Positions 51,966 through 63,722 of a stretch of DNA of 64,000 bases are shown here, one piece after another; within the stretch, counting starts at the first letter, position 1; every line of letters begins with the position of its first letter. The translations under genes and the position numbers were made by a program. The stretch is taken from contig NZ_KN150747.1 of assembly GCF_000754815.1 (NCBI RefSeq), positions 1,767,908-1,831,907 of the forward strand, given 5' to 3'. A model generated the notes under the pieces. It saw only the letters and a list, made by a program, of their open reading frames with translations, ran no database searches and was not told the DNA's origin. The DNA is from Yersinia ruckeri ATCC 29473. Lineage in GTDB: Bacteria; Pseudomonadota; Gammaproteobacteria; Enterobacterales; Enterobacteriaceae.

Positions 51966-53177
51966 TTAACCGAACCAATGATGGAACATCAGTTTGATAT
52001 AATCGACCATGCGGCTGAAGATACCGCCTTCTTTCACTTCGTTCATCACCACCAGTGGGCGTTGATCGATAGTTTTGCCATCCAGTTGGAAGTTAATGCT
52101 GCCAACAACCTGATTCTTGGCCAGTGGTGCATGAATTTCTGGGGTATTCAGCACATAGCTGGCTTTAAGGTCTTTCATTCGGCCACGTGGAATCGTCAGG
52201 TAAACGTCTTGATCTACGCCTAACTGTACGCGATCGGTATCGCCGAACCAAACGGGTTCAGAAGCAAATTCCTTGCCTACTTTCAATGGTGCTACGGTTT
52301 CAAAGAAACGGAAGCCCCAGGTCAGCAGTTTTTTGCTTTCGGTTTCACGGCCTTTATAAGTATGACCACCAAGTACGGCTGAAATCAGGCGCATCTGGCC
52401 TTCAGTGGCGGATGCCACCAAGTTATAACCCGCAGCATCAGTATGACCGGTTTTGATGCCGTCGACATTCAGACTGGTATCCCACAGTAAGCCGTTACGG
52501 TTCATCTGACGGATGTTATTGAAGGTAAATTCTTTTTCTTTGTAGATGGCATATTCGTCTGGAACATCACGAATCAACGCCTGACCAATCAACGCCATAT
52601 CGCGCGCGGAGCTGTATTGACCTTCAGCATCCAGGCCGTGAACCGTTTTGAAGTGGGTATTTTTCAGGCCTAGCGCGTTGACGTAGTTATTCATCAGATT
52701 CACGAAGGAATCTTGGCTGCCAGCAACATAATCGGCCATAGCGACACAAGCGTCATTACCTGATTGAAGATTGATACCACGAGTTAGCTTGGATACGGGA
52801 ACCTGATCGCCAGGTTTCAGGAACATCAATGATGAGCCTTGGAACACTGGGTTGCCAGTCGCCCAGGCATCTTTACCGACGGTAACCATATCTTCGGGGC
52901 CGATTTTGCCTGATTTGATTGCCTGACCAATAACATAACTGGTCATCATTTTAGTCAGACTGGCAGGGTTGCGGCGCGCATCGGCATTCATTTCTGCCAA
53001 TACTTTCCCGGAGTTGTAGTCAATCAGTACATAAGCTTCCGCGTCGATTTGTGGCACGCCGGGAATCATGGTTTTCATATTGACGTCATCGGCGTTGGCA
53101 ACGGAAGTTGCGCTTATGACGATAACGGTGCCGAGCGCTATGCTCTTGATAAAACGAGGGGTAGTTACATATTTCAT
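51966..53177 (-). CDS. dacA: D-alanyl-D-alanine carboxypeptidase DacA (PBP5)
   Basis: A 403-residue enzyme that trims the terminal D-Ala of peptidoglycan pentapeptides. Signal peptide ~1-29. Active-site motifs: SLTKMM (SxxK, residues ~73-78), SGND (SxN, ~139-142) and KTGHTD (KTG, ~242-247). The C-terminal amphipathic helix [18 protein letters not shown] anchors it to the inner membrane. In E. coli it is the major carboxypeptidase and determines cell diameter. Confidence 0.97.
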   Translation of the reverse strand: MKYVTTPRFIKSIALGTVIVISATSVANADDVNMKTMIPGVPQIDAEAYVLIDYNSGKVLAEMNADARRNPASLTKMMTSYVIGQAIKSGKIGPEDMVTVGKDAWATGNPVFQGSSLMFLKPGDQVPVSKLTRGINLQSGNDACVAMADYVAGSQDSFVNLMNNYVNALGLKNTHFKTVHGLDAEGQYSSARDMALIGQALIRDVPDEYAIYKEKEFTFNNIRQMNRNGLLWDTSLNVDGIKTGHTDAAGYNLVASATEGQMRLISAVLGGHTYKGRETESKKLLTWGFRFFETVAPLKVGKEFASEPVWFGDTDRVQLGVDQDVYLTIPRGRMKDLKASYVLNTPEIHAPLAKNQVVGSINFQLDGKTIDQRPLVVMNEVKEGGIFSRMVDYIKLMFHHWFG

Positions 53178-53412
53178 GATCAGGATAACAACATCCGTGG
53201 GAGTAAGTTAAGAACGTGCCACACTATAGCAGATGAGGTGTTGGCAGACATCAGACAATCCCTATCTCTTGCGGCGTTTACACATTTTTACTTGTGAGCC
53301 ATAATCCGATATTTTATAGCCTAACCTATTGTTTAAAAACAGATTAGGCCATTTTTTGTTAAAAGAGAAAAATTGCTACAAGGCATTTCTGAACAGCATG
53401 GGTCATCAGCGA

Positions 53413-54489
53413 TTACGGTGCAGCGATAATAAACGACTGCTGCTGGGCTTCAGCGGATAAGCGTTGTTGCAATTCCGTTGCTTGCTGACGGCTACTGAAT
53501 GGCCCCAGTTGTACCCGATGGACGTTACCTGCGCTGGACACTTTACCTGGCACGTCAAATCGCTGACTCAAATCTTGCTGCCAACTCGCGGCACGTTGAG
53601 CATCGGTCAATGCACCAACCTGAACGATATAGGTACCGGATGCCAATGCTGCGGCGGGTGCCACAGCAGCTACGCTGGCGGCTGAACCTGAATGACTGAC
53701 AGCAGCTGGTACCACAGGCTCGGTTGTTTCCAGAATGCCAGCGGGTACAGAAGAAGGGGCGCGCAGAAAACCACTGCTTTGCGGTGCTACAGGTTGCGCG
53801 GCATCATCACCAGACAGTTTACTGTTATCAATGGGCAGCGCGGGAACGCTTTCCGCTGGTGCATCTTGCTGGATGGGGTTACCCATTGGGCCTGAGGCCA
53901 AGTCAGGCCGGCTTGGCAGAGCATAACTCTGTTTAGCGATGGTGGTGCCCACCATTCCCGGGCCAGAGAGTGAGCCATCCGGTGCGACGTTGATAAAGTC
54001 GATCTTGACCTTAGTGTTGTTTGAGATATTCAAACGATCAGCGGCAGCCTTGGATAAATCGATTACACGACCTGGCGTATAAGGGCCGCGATCGTTCACT
54101 CGCACCACAATTTGGCGACCATTGCTGACGTTGGTAACTCGCACATAACTTGGAATGGGCAAAGTAGGGTGAGCGGCGGTCAGCGCATTTGGATCAAAAA
54201 TCTCCCCAGTTGCGGTGGTATTGCCATTGGCTTCTTCACCATACGAGGAAGCAAGACCGATTTGGCTGAAGTTTTGCGCATCTTTTATCACGCTGTACGA
54301 TTGACCATTAACCTTATAATCCTGATTGAAGTTAGGATTGAAAGGTTCGTAACGAGGTTCGGCACCACCGATCTCTTCGACCGGGCCATTATAGGTTTGC
54401 TGCGCCTGTTCAATAGGTGCTTGATTTTCGTTAGTACAAGCTGATAACAGCACGCTGACGACGCCGATCCAAAGCCATTCCTTACGCAT
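53413..54489 (-). CDS. rlpA: Septal ring lytic transglycosylase lipoprotein RlpA
   Basis: A 358-residue outer-membrane lipoprotein. The lipobox is LLSAC (Cys at residue ~18). A double-psi beta barrel (~75-170; GLASSYG, VRVNDRGPY, VIDLSKAAADRL) is followed by a Pro/Ala-rich linker and a C-terminal SPOR domain (~285-355) that binds denuded glycan at the septum. It lies nine bases after mrdB, as in the family operon. Confidence 0.95.
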   Translation of the reverse strand: MRKEWLWIGVVSVLLSACTNENQAPIEQAQQTYNGPVEEIGGAEPRYEPFNPNFNQDYKVNGQSYSVIKDAQNFSQIGLASSYGEEANGNTTATGEIFDPNALTAAHPTLPIPSYVRVTNVSNGRQIVVRVNDRGPYTPGRVIDLSKAAADRLNISNNTKVKIDFINVAPDGSLSGPGMVGTTIAKQSYALPSRPDLASGPMGNPIQQDAPAESVPALPIDNSKLSGDDAAQPVAPQSSGFLRAPSSVPAGILETTEPVVPAAVSHSGSAASVAAVAPAAALASGTYIVQVGALTDAQRAASWQQDLSQRFDVPGKVSSAGNVHRVQLGPFSSRQQATELQQRLSAEAQQQSFIIAAP

Positions 54490-54498
54490 TGCTCACCT

Positions 54499-55611
54499 CT
54501 ATAAATTCTTGGATAACATTTTCCGATGAGTATGTATCGACATCACGATACCAAACCCGGCCATCAGAACTATCAGTGCCGAGCCTCCATAGCTGACCAA
54601 CGGCAAAGGTACGCCAACAACGGGCAAAATTCCACTGACCATCCCGATGTTAACAAATACATACACGAATAAGATCAACATCAGACCGCCGACCATAACC
54701 CGGCCAAAAGTAGTCTGCGCGTGAGCGGCGATAACCAGCCCACGCATAATAGTGCATAAATAGAGCGCTAACAGAATCAGTACTCCTACGAGACCCAGTT
54801 CTTCAGCCAAGACGGCGAAAATAAAATCGGTGTGGCGTTCCGGCAGGAATTCTAACTGCGACTGGGTGCCTTGCAACCAACCTTTACCGACTAATCCACC
54901 GGAACCGATAGCGATTTTAGATTGAATAATATGGTAGCCCGCGCCCAGAGGGTCGCTTTCCGGGTCTAATAGCATCATGACGCGGTCTTGCTGGTATCCA
55001 TGCATCAGGAAGAACCAGAGAATAGGGATAAAGCAGGCGAGTAGAATCGCCGCAATAGCAATCAAACGCCAGCTCATGCCAGCCAAGAAAAGCACAAATA
55101 ACCCGGAGGCGGCAACCAGAATCGACGTGCCCAGATCTGGCTGGGCGGCGACCAGCAGCGTTGGCATAAAGATGAGAATCAGTGCGATACCGGTATTTTT
55201 TAGGGTTGGTGGACAAACATCGCGGTTCATAAAACGCGCCACCATCAATGGTACGGCAATTTTGGCAATTTCCGAGGGTTGGAAACGAACGAATCCAAGA
55301 TCCAGCCAGCGCTGCGCACCTTTACTGATCTGGCCGAACGCATCCACTAATACCAGTAAAATCACACAAACAATATAGAGATAAGGTGCCCAACTTTCAT
55401 AGACGCGGGGCGGGATCTGCGCCATGACGATCATGACGCACAGACCGATGGCGATTTGCCCGAGTTTGCGCTCCATCATGCCCATATCCTGACCGCTGGC
55501 GCTCCACATGACAAAGGCGCTGTAAGCCAGTAGTGAAAGAATGCAGATCAGGAACGGTAGGTCGATATGCATTTTGGACCACAGAGATCCTTTTTGTTGG
55601 CTTTCAGTCAT
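54499..55611 (-). CDS. mrdB: Peptidoglycan glycosyltransferase RodA (MrdB)
   Basis: A 370-residue SEDS-family polytopic enzyme of the elongasome. It polymerises lipid II with PBP2. About ten helices, with the family signatures GHQ-equivalent region [20 protein letters not shown] (residues ~95-115) and [13 protein letters not shown] near the end. It lies eight bases after mrdA. Confidence 0.97.
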   Translation of the reverse strand: MTESQQKGSLWSKMHIDLPFLICILSLLAYSAFVMWSASGQDMGMMERKLGQIAIGLCVMIVMAQIPPRVYESWAPYLYIVCVILLVLVDAFGQISKGAQRWLDLGFVRFQPSEIAKIAVPLMVARFMNRDVCPPTLKNTGIALILIFMPTLLVAAQPDLGTSILVAASGLFVLFLAGMSWRLIAIAAILLACFIPILWFFLMHGYQQDRVMMLLDPESDPLGAGYHIIQSKIAIGSGGLVGKGWLQGTQSQLEFLPERHTDFIFAVLAEELGLVGVLILLALYLCTIMRGLVIAAHAQTTFGRVMVGGLMLILFVYVFVNIGMVSGILPVVGVPLPLVSYGGSALIVLMAGFGIVMSIHTHRKMLSKNL

Positions 55612-55619
55612 GATGTACC

Positions 55620-57515
55620 CTAATCACCTTCAGTGCCGGGAGGCGTCGGTGCCGCATCCGGTAGTTCAGTATTGTTGTCTCCCAACAGGATGTGATCGAG
55701 GATCTGGCGGGTAATGGTACCCACTGCCGGACCCGCGCCGCCATTTTCCAAAATAATGGCGACGGCAACCGTTGGATTCTCGTAAGGCGCAAAGGCCGTC
55801 ATCAGTTTATGGTCACGTAAATGTTCGGCCACTTTGTGGGCATTATAGGTTTCATAACTGTATACCTGAGCTGTACCTGACTTGGCTGCCGCTTTATACG
55901 GCGTGCCTTCAAAAAACTTGCGTCCGGTTCCGTTAGGACGATTAGCCACGCCATACATGCCGTCTTTTGCCAGCTCCCAGAAACCGGAGTGAATATCGCC
56001 GATCTGGATCTGTTCTTGCTGACGATAAGGTACCAGTACGCCATTTATCTTGGTGCTTTGAAGCAAATGGGGAGTTTTGATATTCCCGTCGTTGATCAAT
56101 GTCACCAGCGCCTTGGCCATTTGAATCGGTGTGGCTGTCCAGTAACCTTGCCCTATACCCACAGGGATAGTATCTCCTTGATACCAGGGCTTTTTGTGAC
56201 GTTTTTGCTTCCATTCTCGCGTCGGCATAATGCCAGCGCGTTCTTCCGACAAATCGATGCCAGTATATTCGCCGTAACCAAATTTGCTCATCCATTCGGA
56301 TAAACGGTCTATCCCCATATCATAGGCAACCTGATAGAAGAAAGTATCTGCCGATTCTTCAATGGCTTTGGTTATATTGAGGCGGCCATGACCCCATTTT
56401 TTCCAATCGCGGAAACGTTTTTCTGAACCAGGCAACTGCCACCAACCGGGATCGAACAAACTGGTATTTTTATTGATGACGCCAGCACTTAATGCGGACA
56501 CGGCAATATAAGGTTTGACCGTAGAGGCTGGAGGATAAACCCCTTGAGTGGCCCGGTTGATTAACGGGCGATTCGGGTCGTTCAGCAGGCCTTGATAATC
56601 TTTGTTGGAAATACCGTCAACAAAGAGATTGGGGTCGTAGCTGGGATTGGATACCAGAGCCAGAATTCCGCCAGTTCGCGGATCGGTAACGACTACGGCT
56701 GCGCGACTGCCGCTGAGTAACTGCTCAATATAGGTTTGCAGATGCAGATCCAGCGTCAGGTAAATATCTTTTCCGGCTTGTGGCGGCTGCTCATGTAATT
56801 GTCGGATTACGCGACCGCGATTATTGACTTCGACTTCTTCATAACCGGTTTTGCCATGTAATACAGATTCGTAATAGCGCTCGATGCCCAACTTGCCGAT
56901 ATCGTGAGTGGCAGCGTAGTTTGCCAGAATGCCTTCTTTGTCCAGGCGTTCGACATCTTTGTCGTTTATTTTCGATACATAGCCAATTACATGGGTCAGA
57001 GCGGAACCATAGGGATAGTAGCGGCGTTGATAGCCTTTGACTTCAATTCCGGGAAAGCGAAATTGGTTGACGGCAAAGCGGGCGACCTGAACTTCGGTCA
57101 GCGGAGTTTTTACCGCAATAGAGGTAAAGCGTCGCGAACGTTTCCGTTCTTTCTGGAAGTTGGCGATATCTTCATCGGTAAGATCGACAATAGGACGCAA
57201 AGCTTCCAGTGTCGCTTTCAGATTTTCGATTTTTTCCGGCATCAGTTCGAGCTGATAAATCGTACGATTCATCGCCAAAGGAACGCCATTTCGATCGTAA
57301 ATCATGCCGCGGCTAGGGGCGATGGGCACCAATTTGATACGATTGTCATTAGAACGGGTGCGATAATCTTCGAAGCGAACGATCTGTAAATTATACAGAT
57401 TGGCGATCAGCACGCCGATAAGCAAAAGAATACCAATAAACGCCACAAGCGCGCGGCGCACGAACAGGGCTGATTCAGCCGAATAATCGCGAAAAGGGTT
57501 ACGTTCTTTTTTCAT
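55620..57515 (-). CDS. mrdA: Penicillin-binding protein 2 (MrdA)
   Basis: A 631-residue transpeptidase for elongation. One N-terminal helix (residues ~20-45), a dimerisation domain, then the transpeptidase with PPASTVKP (SxxK), EESADTF (SxD) and KSGTAQ (KTG equivalent). The ATG at 57513-57515 ([14 protein letters not shown]) matches the family start; a TTG nine bases earlier is possible. Confidence 0.96.
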   Translation of the reverse strand: MKKERNPFRDYSAESALFVRRALVAFIGILLLIGVLIANLYNLQIVRFEDYRTRSNDNRIKLVPIAPSRGMIYDRNGVPLAMNRTIYQLELMPEKIENLKATLEALRPIVDLTDEDIANFQKERKRSRRFTSIAVKTPLTEVQVARFAVNQFRFPGIEVKGYQRRYYPYGSALTHVIGYVSKINDKDVERLDKEGILANYAATHDIGKLGIERYYESVLHGKTGYEEVEVNNRGRVIRQLHEQPPQAGKDIYLTLDLHLQTYIEQLLSGSRAAVVVTDPRTGGILALVSNPSYDPNLFVDGISNKDYQGLLNDPNRPLINRATQGVYPPASTVKPYIAVSALSAGVINKNTSLFDPGWWQLPGSEKRFRDWKKWGHGRLNITKAIEESADTFFYQVAYDMGIDRLSEWMSKFGYGEYTGIDLSEERAGIMPTREWKQKRHKKPWYQGDTIPVGIGQGYWTATPIQMAKALVTLINDGNIKTPHLLQSTKINGVLVPYRQQEQIQIGDIHSGFWELAKDGMYGVANRPNGTGRKFFEGTPYKAAAKSGTAQVYSYETYNAHKVAEHLRDHKLMTAFAPYENPTVAVAIILENGGAGPAVGTITRQILDHILLGDNNTELPDAAPTPPGTEGD

Positions 57516-57571
57516 CCCGCTCAATACTTACTCTGGTCAAAGTCACCACGTTGCTCAGGTACATCACCTGA

Positions 57572-58042
57572 TTATTCACGGTGATAAGGATGATTAGTCG
57601 TAATACTCCAGGCACGATACAGGCTTTCTGCGACCAGAACGCGCACTAAAGGATGAGGTAGCGTCAGCGGAGAGAGCGACCAGCTCTGCTCGGCGGCGGC
57701 TTTACAGGCCGGAGCTAAACCTTCCGGCCCACCAATAAGCAGACTGACATTGCGGCCGTCCTGTTTCCAGCGTTCCAACTGTTGAGCCAACTGAGGCGTC
57801 TCCCAGGGGGTTCCTGGGATATCCAGAGTGACAATGCGGTTGTTCTTGCCTACCGCAGCCAACATCAGTTCGCCTTCTTTTTCCAGAATGCGCTTGATAT
57901 CTGCATTCTTGCCCCGTTTCCCCGCGGGTATTTCTATCAGCTCAAAAGGCATATCTTTGGGAAAACGGTGCAGGTAATCCATAAAGCCGGTCTGCACCCA
58001 GTCAGGCATTTTTGTGCCGACGGCAACCAGTTGCAGTTTCAC
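57572..58042 (-). CDS. rlmH: 23S rRNA pseudouridine-1915 N3-methyltransferase RlmH
   Basis: A 156-residue SPOUT methyltransferase that modifies 23S rRNA helix 69 in assembled ribosomes. The SAM-binding trefoil knot motif is LLIGGPEGL (residues ~102-110), with the [20 protein letters not shown] end. It lies three bases after rsfS. Confidence 0.97.
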   Translation of the reverse strand: MKLQLVAVGTKMPDWVQTGFMDYLHRFPKDMPFELIEIPAGKRGKNADIKRILEKEGELMLAAVGKNNRIVTLDIPGTPWETPQLAQQLERWKQDGRNVSLLIGGPEGLAPACKAAAEQSWSLSPLTLPHPLVRVLVAESLYRAWSITTNHPYHRE

Positions 58043-58045
58043 CGT

Positions 58046-58363
58046 TTAACTCCAGAGTTTTTCAAGTTCATACAGGCGACGGCTTTCTTCTTGCATCACA
58101 TGTACGATCACGTCGCCCAGATCAACAACGATCCAGTCGGAAACCCCCTGGCCTTCGATACCTAATGGAATCATGCCAGCTTTGCGAGATTCCTGTACCA
58201 GATTATCAGCCAGAGCCATAACATGGCGGGTAGATGTACCGGTACAGATAATCATGCAATCAGTGATGCTTGACTTCCCTTTAACGTCGATGGAAAGAAT
58301 ATCCTGGCCTTTCAAGTCATCGAGCTTATCGATAACAAATTCTTGGAGCGCTTTACCTTGCAA
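58046..58363 (-). CDS. rsfS: Ribosome silencing factor RsfS
   Basis: A 105-residue protein that binds L14 and blocks subunit joining during stationary phase. The DUF143 features [34 protein letters not shown] and [16 protein letters not shown] are present. The cobC gene that precedes it in E. coli is absent; 200 non-coding bases separate it from nadD. Confidence 0.96.
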   Translation of the reverse strand: MQGKALQEFVIDKLDDLKGQDILSIDVKGKSSITDCMIICTGTSTRHVMALADNLVQESRKAGMIPLGIEGQGVSDWIVVDLGDVIVHVMQEESRRLYELEKLWS

Positions 58364-58562
58364 AGGTTCCCCCTCGGGTGATTTATGTCCATAACCTTCG
58401 TAAATAATACGTTTTGCCGGGATTTCTTCCCAGTATGCAATCTGTTACGAAAAGTTATGCTGTATTTATCGGCAGGATGCCGCTGAAAGCCAACTGCTTA
58501 CTGCATTTCTACAGGGGTTTTCAGCGAATACCTAAAATTAAGCGGCGAAGTATATCATGGGA

Positions 58563-59243
58563 CTAAGGCTCGCGATATAAACCCTGTAATTCGATATATT
58601 GCTGAACTTTGCGCGGTAACAGGTCATCACAGCCTAGCCCATTGCGCCGCCGTCGGCGAATCTCAGTGGCGGAAATATCCAAAAGTGGTGTGTCAGCCAG
58701 ATAAATAAATCCCTGTGGTTGCTGGCTCAGTTTTTCTGCCTGCGTGACCTGATGTTGCTCCAACCAGCGTTGAAGCGCCGGTGTATCCAGTGTTTCGGCA
58801 TAGCCGGGGCGAGCACATACCAGCAAATGACAAACCTCCAGCAGGGATTGCCAACGGTGCCATTTATGCAGAGTAAGCAATGAATCCTGACCGATAATAA
58901 AGGCGAGTGGTAATTCAGGCCCTGATTCGGCTCGCAGTGATTCCAGTGTATCTATGGTGTAAGACGGCGTCGTGCGCTGTAGCTCCCGGTCATCAACGCG
59001 GAATAACGGGTTGCCTTCGATCGCTAACTGCACCATTTTTAGTCGTTGCTGAGCAGAAGCCTCAGGCTGTGGACGATGAGGCGGAACACGGTTGGGTAGC
59101 AAAATAACCTGCTGTAACCCAACTTGCTGCGCCAAGGCTTCAACCGGATGCAAATGACCAAAATGGATCGGATCAAAAGTGCCACCAAACAGGGCATGTA
59201 AACCAGGATCTGGCGCCGCTTTATCCGCGTATTTATCCGGCAT
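58563..59243 (-). CDS. nadD: Nicotinate-mononucleotide adenylyltransferase NadD
   Basis: A 226-residue enzyme of NAD synthesis. [14 protein letters not shown] (residues ~20-33) is the nucleotide-binding GxFxPxHxGH motif and [11 protein letters not shown] the ISxTxxR motif. The ATG at 59241-59243 (MPDKYADK) overlaps the holA end by 11 bases and follows GAGAG; an earlier start at 59273 overlaps more deeply. Confidence 0.95.
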   Translation of the reverse strand: MPDKYADKAAPDPGLHALFGGTFDPIHFGHLHPVEALAQQVGLQQVILLPNRVPPHRPQPEASAQQRLKMVQLAIEGNPLFRVDDRELQRTTPSYTIDTLESLRAESGPELPLAFIIGQDSLLTLHKWHRWQSLLEVCHLLVCARPGYAETLDTPALQRWLEQHQVTQAEKLSQQPQGFIYLADTPLLDISATEIRRRRRNGLGCDDLLPRKVQQYIELQGLYREP

Positions 59244-60267
59244 TAATGAAGCTCTCAGGTAATATTTTTCCACAGATCAGCATAGATAACGTCTCCAGCT
59301 CTGGCCAGACTGATTGGCCATAATCCTGTTTGAGGCAGATTTCTATTCGTGTCAGTAAATGAACCGCTTGTTGTAGTTGCTGTAGCGTCAGGCGCTGTAG
59401 TGCCTGCGTTATCAACTGACGGCGGTTTTGCCACACTTTGTGTTGATCGAATAACGTACGTAGCGGCGAGTTGGCCATTTGCCGTTTCAGTGTGAGCAGC
59501 AATAGCAGTTCCCGTTGTACAGTTCTCAACAAGATAATCGGCTCACTGTCTTCTTGCTGAAGTTGTTGCAGAATATGCCATGCGCGTTTGCTTTTGCCCG
59601 CGAGCAGTGCATCCAGCCAATGATAGGGCGTAAAATGTGCGGCATCGTTGACCGCTTGCTCCACTCGAGGCAATGTCAGCTTGCCATCAGGATAAAGTAG
59701 GGACAGACGCGCCAAAGCCTGCGATAAGGCCAGCAGATTGCCTTCGTAACAGTAGCAAAGCAGTTGAACCGCCGCGTCATCAACATCGAGATGGATGCTT
59801 TTTGCCCGCGTCTGAACCCAGCGAGGAAGCTGAGCTTGTTCCGGTGCCAGACAATTCACCAAGGCACCGTGAGGGCTAAGTGCCTTAAACCAGGCGCTAT
59901 TCTCCTGTGCTTTGGTCAGCTTGTTAGCGCGCAGCATCAGAAGAATATCTGGATGCAGCAGGGTCGTCAGCTTGACTAACTGTTCGCTCATCGCTGCCGT
60001 TAAACCCGTATCAGGAAAAACCAAGAGTAAGGTTTGGCGATTGGCGAAGAGGCTCATGGCCTGACAAATACCGAAGATAGAATCCCATTCAGTATGGGTG
60101 TCTAAGGTCATGGTGTAATGTTCGGTGAAATCTTGTTGGATAGCCGCTTGGCGAATGCGATCCTGGCTTTCCTGCAATAACAGTGGCTCATTGCCACATA
60201 ATAGGTAGCAAGCGCGCAGCCCCTCATGGAGCTGCGCGGCGAGTTGTTCAGGATAAATACGAATCAT
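59233..60267 (-). CDS. holA: DNA polymerase III delta subunit HolA
   Basis: A 344-residue clamp-loader subunit that opens the beta clamp. The N-terminal [20 protein letters not shown] stretch and [16 protein letters not shown] are typical, and the chain has the three AAA+-like domains. It overlaps lptE by four bases and nadD by 11. Confidence 0.96.
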   Translation of the reverse strand: MIRIYPEQLAAQLHEGLRACYLLCGNEPLLLQESQDRIRQAAIQQDFTEHYTMTLDTHTEWDSIFGICQAMSLFANRQTLLLVFPDTGLTAAMSEQLVKLTTLLHPDILLMLRANKLTKAQENSAWFKALSPHGALVNCLAPEQAQLPRWVQTRAKSIHLDVDDAAVQLLCYCYEGNLLALSQALARLSLLYPDGKLTLPRVEQAVNDAAHFTPYHWLDALLAGKSKRAWHILQQLQQEDSEPIILLRTVQRELLLLLTLKRQMANSPLRTLFDQHKVWQNRRQLITQALQRLTLQQLQQAVHLLTRIEICLKQDYGQSVWPELETLSMLICGKILPESFINAG

Positions 60268-60842
60268 GGGGCTGAAGTAGCACTGGTCACTGATTTGGCC
60301 GTAGTTGTAGCCGTTTTGATGCTTTCTTCCTGGGTCTTTTTAATGTCCTCTGCATGTACGGTCAGTAATTTCCGTACCAACTGCTGAGCGGCCTGTTCAC
60401 GCATTTCCTGTGCAATAATGTCGCTTTCTGCTGTTTTTGCCAGGGCAGTCAACGGGTTATCAAAGAAAGAGCGGAAAACTGTCACATTAAGTGGATAAAT
60501 GTCATGCCCTGGAATCAAGACTTGCGCTTGAACGTGCAGAACCATTTGGTATTCTGCCGTTACGCCGTTCTGGAATACCGAAACGGTATCCTGACTTTGA
60601 TTTGATCCCAAAATACGCAGAGTCGGCAGATCCTTACGCATGGCATCGTCAACAATAGTGACGTTACTCAGCCGTAATTGCTGACGAACCGAACGAGCCA
60701 GCGGCCCATAAGGGTCGCCACTCTCCAACAGCAGTGTTTGCAGTTCCTGAGGCACTTGTGTTGTGCCTCGCAGATGAAAACCGCAGCCAGCGGTGACTAG
60801 CACCGCTAACCCCAGCAACAGCGTCAGAATACGATGTCGCAC
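60264..60842 (-). CDS. lptE: LPS-assembly lipoprotein LptE (RlpB)
   Basis: A 192-residue outer-membrane lipoprotein with lipobox VTAGC (Cys at ~20) and the [13 protein letters not shown] start. It plugs the LptD barrel and helps insert LPS. The tail after residue 165 is a Thr/Ser-rich low-complexity stretch, as in Yersinia. It lies 14 bases after leuS. Confidence 0.96.
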   Translation of the reverse strand: MRHRILTLLLGLAVLVTAGCGFHLRGTTQVPQELQTLLLESGDPYGPLARSVRQQLRLSNVTIVDDAMRKDLPTLRILGSNQSQDTVSVFQNGVTAEYQMVLHVQAQVLIPGHDIYPLNVTVFRSFFDNPLTALAKTAESDIIAQEMREQAAQQLVRKLLTVHAEDIKKTQEESIKTATTTAKSVTSATSAP

Positions 60843-60856
60843 AACTCCTCCTTGTC

Positions 60857-63439
60857 TTAACCTACTACCAGGTTAAGCAGTTTGCCTGGGACATAGATCA
60901 CTTTACGAACGGTAACCCCATCCAAATATTTTGCCACCAGATGTTCCTGACCTGCGCGTTCACGCACGTATTCTTCAGTTGCATCGGCTGGCACTGTGAT
61001 TTTGCCACGAACTTTACCGTTTACCTGTACCACCACCAGCTTGGAATCTTCCACCATCGCTTGTTCATCAGCCACTGGCCATGGCGCGGTATCAATATCA
61101 CCTTCACCACCCAATGCCTGCCACAGTGTGAAGCAAACGTGAGGCGTGAACGGATACAGCATACGAACCACGGCCAATAGCGCTTCTTGCATCAATGCGC
61201 GGTCTTGTTCGGTTTCCTGCGGCGCGCGACCCAGTTTGTTCATCAACTCCATCACCGCTGCAATGGCAGTATTGAAGGTCTGGCGGCGGCCAACGTCATC
61301 GGTCACTTTAGCGATGGTTTTATGCAGATCGCGGCGCAGTGATTTCTGATCTTCTGTCAGCTCGGCAACAACCAGCGGCTGGGTGGTACCTTTATGGGAG
61401 TGGTCAAAGACCAGACGCCATACGCGTTTCAAGAAGCGGTTAGCCCCCTCGACGCCAGATTCTTGCCATTCCAGCGTCATTTCTGCCGGTGAAGCAAACA
61501 TCATAAACAGACGAACGGTATCTGCACCGTATTTCTCAACCATGACTTGAGGGTCGATACCGTTATTTTTCGATTTCGACATTTTGCTCATACCGGCATA
61601 AACCAGTTCGTGGCCTTCGCCATCTACGGCTTTAACGATACGGCCTTTCTCATCACGCTCAACGATGGCATCAACCGGAGAAACCCAGATACGCTCGCCA
61701 TTAGTGCCGCTGTAGTAGAAGGCATCGGCCAGAACCATACCCTGACACAACAAGCGCTTGGCTGGCTCATCAGAATCCACCAGACCCGCATCGCGCATCA
61801 ACTTATGGAAGAAGCGGAAGTACATCAGATGCATGATAGCGTGTTCGATACCACCTACATATTGATCCACTGGCAGCCAATAATTCGCTGCAGCGGGATC
61901 CAGCATGCCTTCATCGTATTGTGGGCAGGTATAACGTGCGTAGTACCAAGATGATTCCATAAAGGTATCAAAGGTATCGGTTTCTCGCAGACCCGGCAGG
62001 CCGTTGACAGTGGTTTTTGCCCACTCAGCATCGGCTTTAATTGGGCTGGTAATGCCATCCATCACCACATCTTCCGGCAACAGAACTGGCAGCTGATCTT
62101 CCGGCGTAGGCACAACGGTACCGTCTTCCAGTGTGATCATCGGGATTGGCGCACCCCAGTAACGTTGACGAGAAACCCCCCAGTCGCGCAGGCGATAGTT
62201 GACTTTACGTTGGCCAACGCCCAAAGCAACCAGCTTATCGGCAATAGCATCAAAGCTGGCCTGGTAATCCAGGCCGTCAAACTCACCTGAGTTGAACAGC
62301 GTGCCTTTTTCGGTCAGTGGCGCAGTGCTTAAATCTGGTGCACTACCGTCAGCGGACAGAATCACGGGCTTGATCGGCAGATTGTATTTGGTTGCGAATT
62401 CCCAGTCGCGCTGATCGTGACCCGGAACGGCCATTACTGCACCAGTACCGTAGTCCATCAACACAAAGTTGGCGACCCAGATAGCCACGGTTTCACCGGT
62501 TAACGGATGGATGGCCGACAGGCCGGTAGCCATGCCTTTCTTCTCCATCGTAGCCATTTCGGCCTCAGCGACTTTGGTATTGCGGCATTCATCAACAAAC
62601 TCGGCCAGTGCCGGATTGGTTTTAGCGGCTTGCAGTGCCAAAGGATGACCCGCAGCAACGGCTACATAGGTCACACCAAAGAAGGTATCTGGGCGGGTGG
62701 TATAGACCGTCAGTTTTTCTGCGCTATCGGTGACATCAAAGGTGATTTCCACCCCTTCAGAACGGCCAATCCAGTTGCGCTGCATGGTTTTCACCTGCTC
62801 TGGCCAGCTTTCCAGCTTATCCAGATCGTTCAGCAACTGATCGGCATAATCAGTGATTTTGATAAACCACTGTGGAATTTCTTTGCGTTCGACTTTGCTA
62901 TCACAACGCCAGCAGCAACCGTCGATAACTTGTTCGTTTGCCAGAACGGTCAGATCGTGCGGGCACCAGTTCACCGCCGAGGTCTTCTTGTAGACCATGC
63001 CTTTTTCGTACAATTTGGTGAAGAACCACTGTTCCCAACGGTAGTAGTCAGGCTTGCAGGTGGCAATCTCGCGATCCCAATCATAGCCGAAGCCCAGTAG
63101 TTTCAACTGGTTCTTCATATATTCGATGTTGTCGTAAGTCCAAGGCGCTGGGGCGGTATTGTTTTTAACCGCAGCCCCTTCTGCTGGCAGACCGAATGCA
63201 TCCCAGCCAATCGGCTGTAGGACATTTTTACCCAGCATGCGTTGGTAACGGGAGATTACGTCGCCGATAGTGTAGTTACGAACGTGCCCCATATGTAGGC
63301 GGCCAGACGGATAAGGCAGCATAGAGAGGCAGTAATATTTCTCTTTGCTTGCGTCTTCAGTCACTTTGAAAGTTTGCTTCTCTTGCCAATGAAGCTGAAC
63401 TTGCGATTCGATATCTTCCGGGCGGTATTGCTCTTGCAT
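60857..63439 (-). CDS. leuS: Leucyl-tRNA synthetase LeuS
   Basis: An 860-residue class I synthetase, same size as E. coli LeuS. The HIGH motif is in [15 protein letters not shown] (residues ~42-56), the KMSKS motif in [11 protein letters not shown] (~617-627), and the editing domain with [15 protein letters not shown] (~247-261). It is the first gene of the leuS-lptE-holA-nadD operon. Confidence 0.98.
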   Translation of the reverse strand: MQEQYRPEDIESQVQLHWQEKQTFKVTEDASKEKYYCLSMLPYPSGRLHMGHVRNYTIGDVISRYQRMLGKNVLQPIGWDAFGLPAEGAAVKNNTAPAPWTYDNIEYMKNQLKLLGFGYDWDREIATCKPDYYRWEQWFFTKLYEKGMVYKKTSAVNWCPHDLTVLANEQVIDGCCWRCDSKVERKEIPQWFIKITDYADQLLNDLDKLESWPEQVKTMQRNWIGRSEGVEITFDVTDSAEKLTVYTTRPDTFFGVTYVAVAAGHPLALQAAKTNPALAEFVDECRNTKVAEAEMATMEKKGMATGLSAIHPLTGETVAIWVANFVLMDYGTGAVMAVPGHDQRDWEFATKYNLPIKPVILSADGSAPDLSTAPLTEKGTLFNSGEFDGLDYQASFDAIADKLVALGVGQRKVNYRLRDWGVSRQRYWGAPIPMITLEDGTVVPTPEDQLPVLLPEDVVMDGITSPIKADAEWAKTTVNGLPGLRETDTFDTFMESSWYYARYTCPQYDEGMLDPAAANYWLPVDQYVGGIEHAIMHLMYFRFFHKLMRDAGLVDSDEPAKRLLCQGMVLADAFYYSGTNGERIWVSPVDAIVERDEKGRIVKAVDGEGHELVYAGMSKMSKSKNNGIDPQVMVEKYGADTVRLFMMFASPAEMTLEWQESGVEGANRFLKRVWRLVFDHSHKGTTQPLVVAELTEDQKSLRRDLHKTIAKVTDDVGRRQTFNTAIAAVMELMNKLGRAPQETEQDRALMQEALLAVVRMLYPFTPHVCFTLWQALGGEGDIDTAPWPVADEQAMVEDSKLVVVQVNGKVRGKITVPADATEEYVRERAGQEHLVAKYLDGVTVRKVIYVPGKLLNLVVG

Positions 63440-63722
63440 GGCAGCCAGTGGTCCTATAGTTAAAACAGCTACGCCTGTAGCATCATCTGTTTATTATCAT
63501 AAAGTGAGATCCGCATAGCATAGCTGATAAGCGGCAGCCGCAACAACACTCAGCAGGCCACAGAAACGTTTTTCTGCGTAGCGGATAGCATTAATCTTCA
63601 GAGTGAGGGCGGTCACAACCCGAGGAACCCACGACATCATATATTTACGACTAAAATAAATAGAGATAACTTTAATTATCAGGCTAAAGAAAAGTCGTAT
63701 CACAGGTTAACGAGGAGGGCGT

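Noticed and set aside
63497-63703. Minus-strand 68-codon frame upstream of leuS
   Set aside because: Lies in the leuS-ybeL intergenic promoter region, no ribosome binding site, no recognisable domain.
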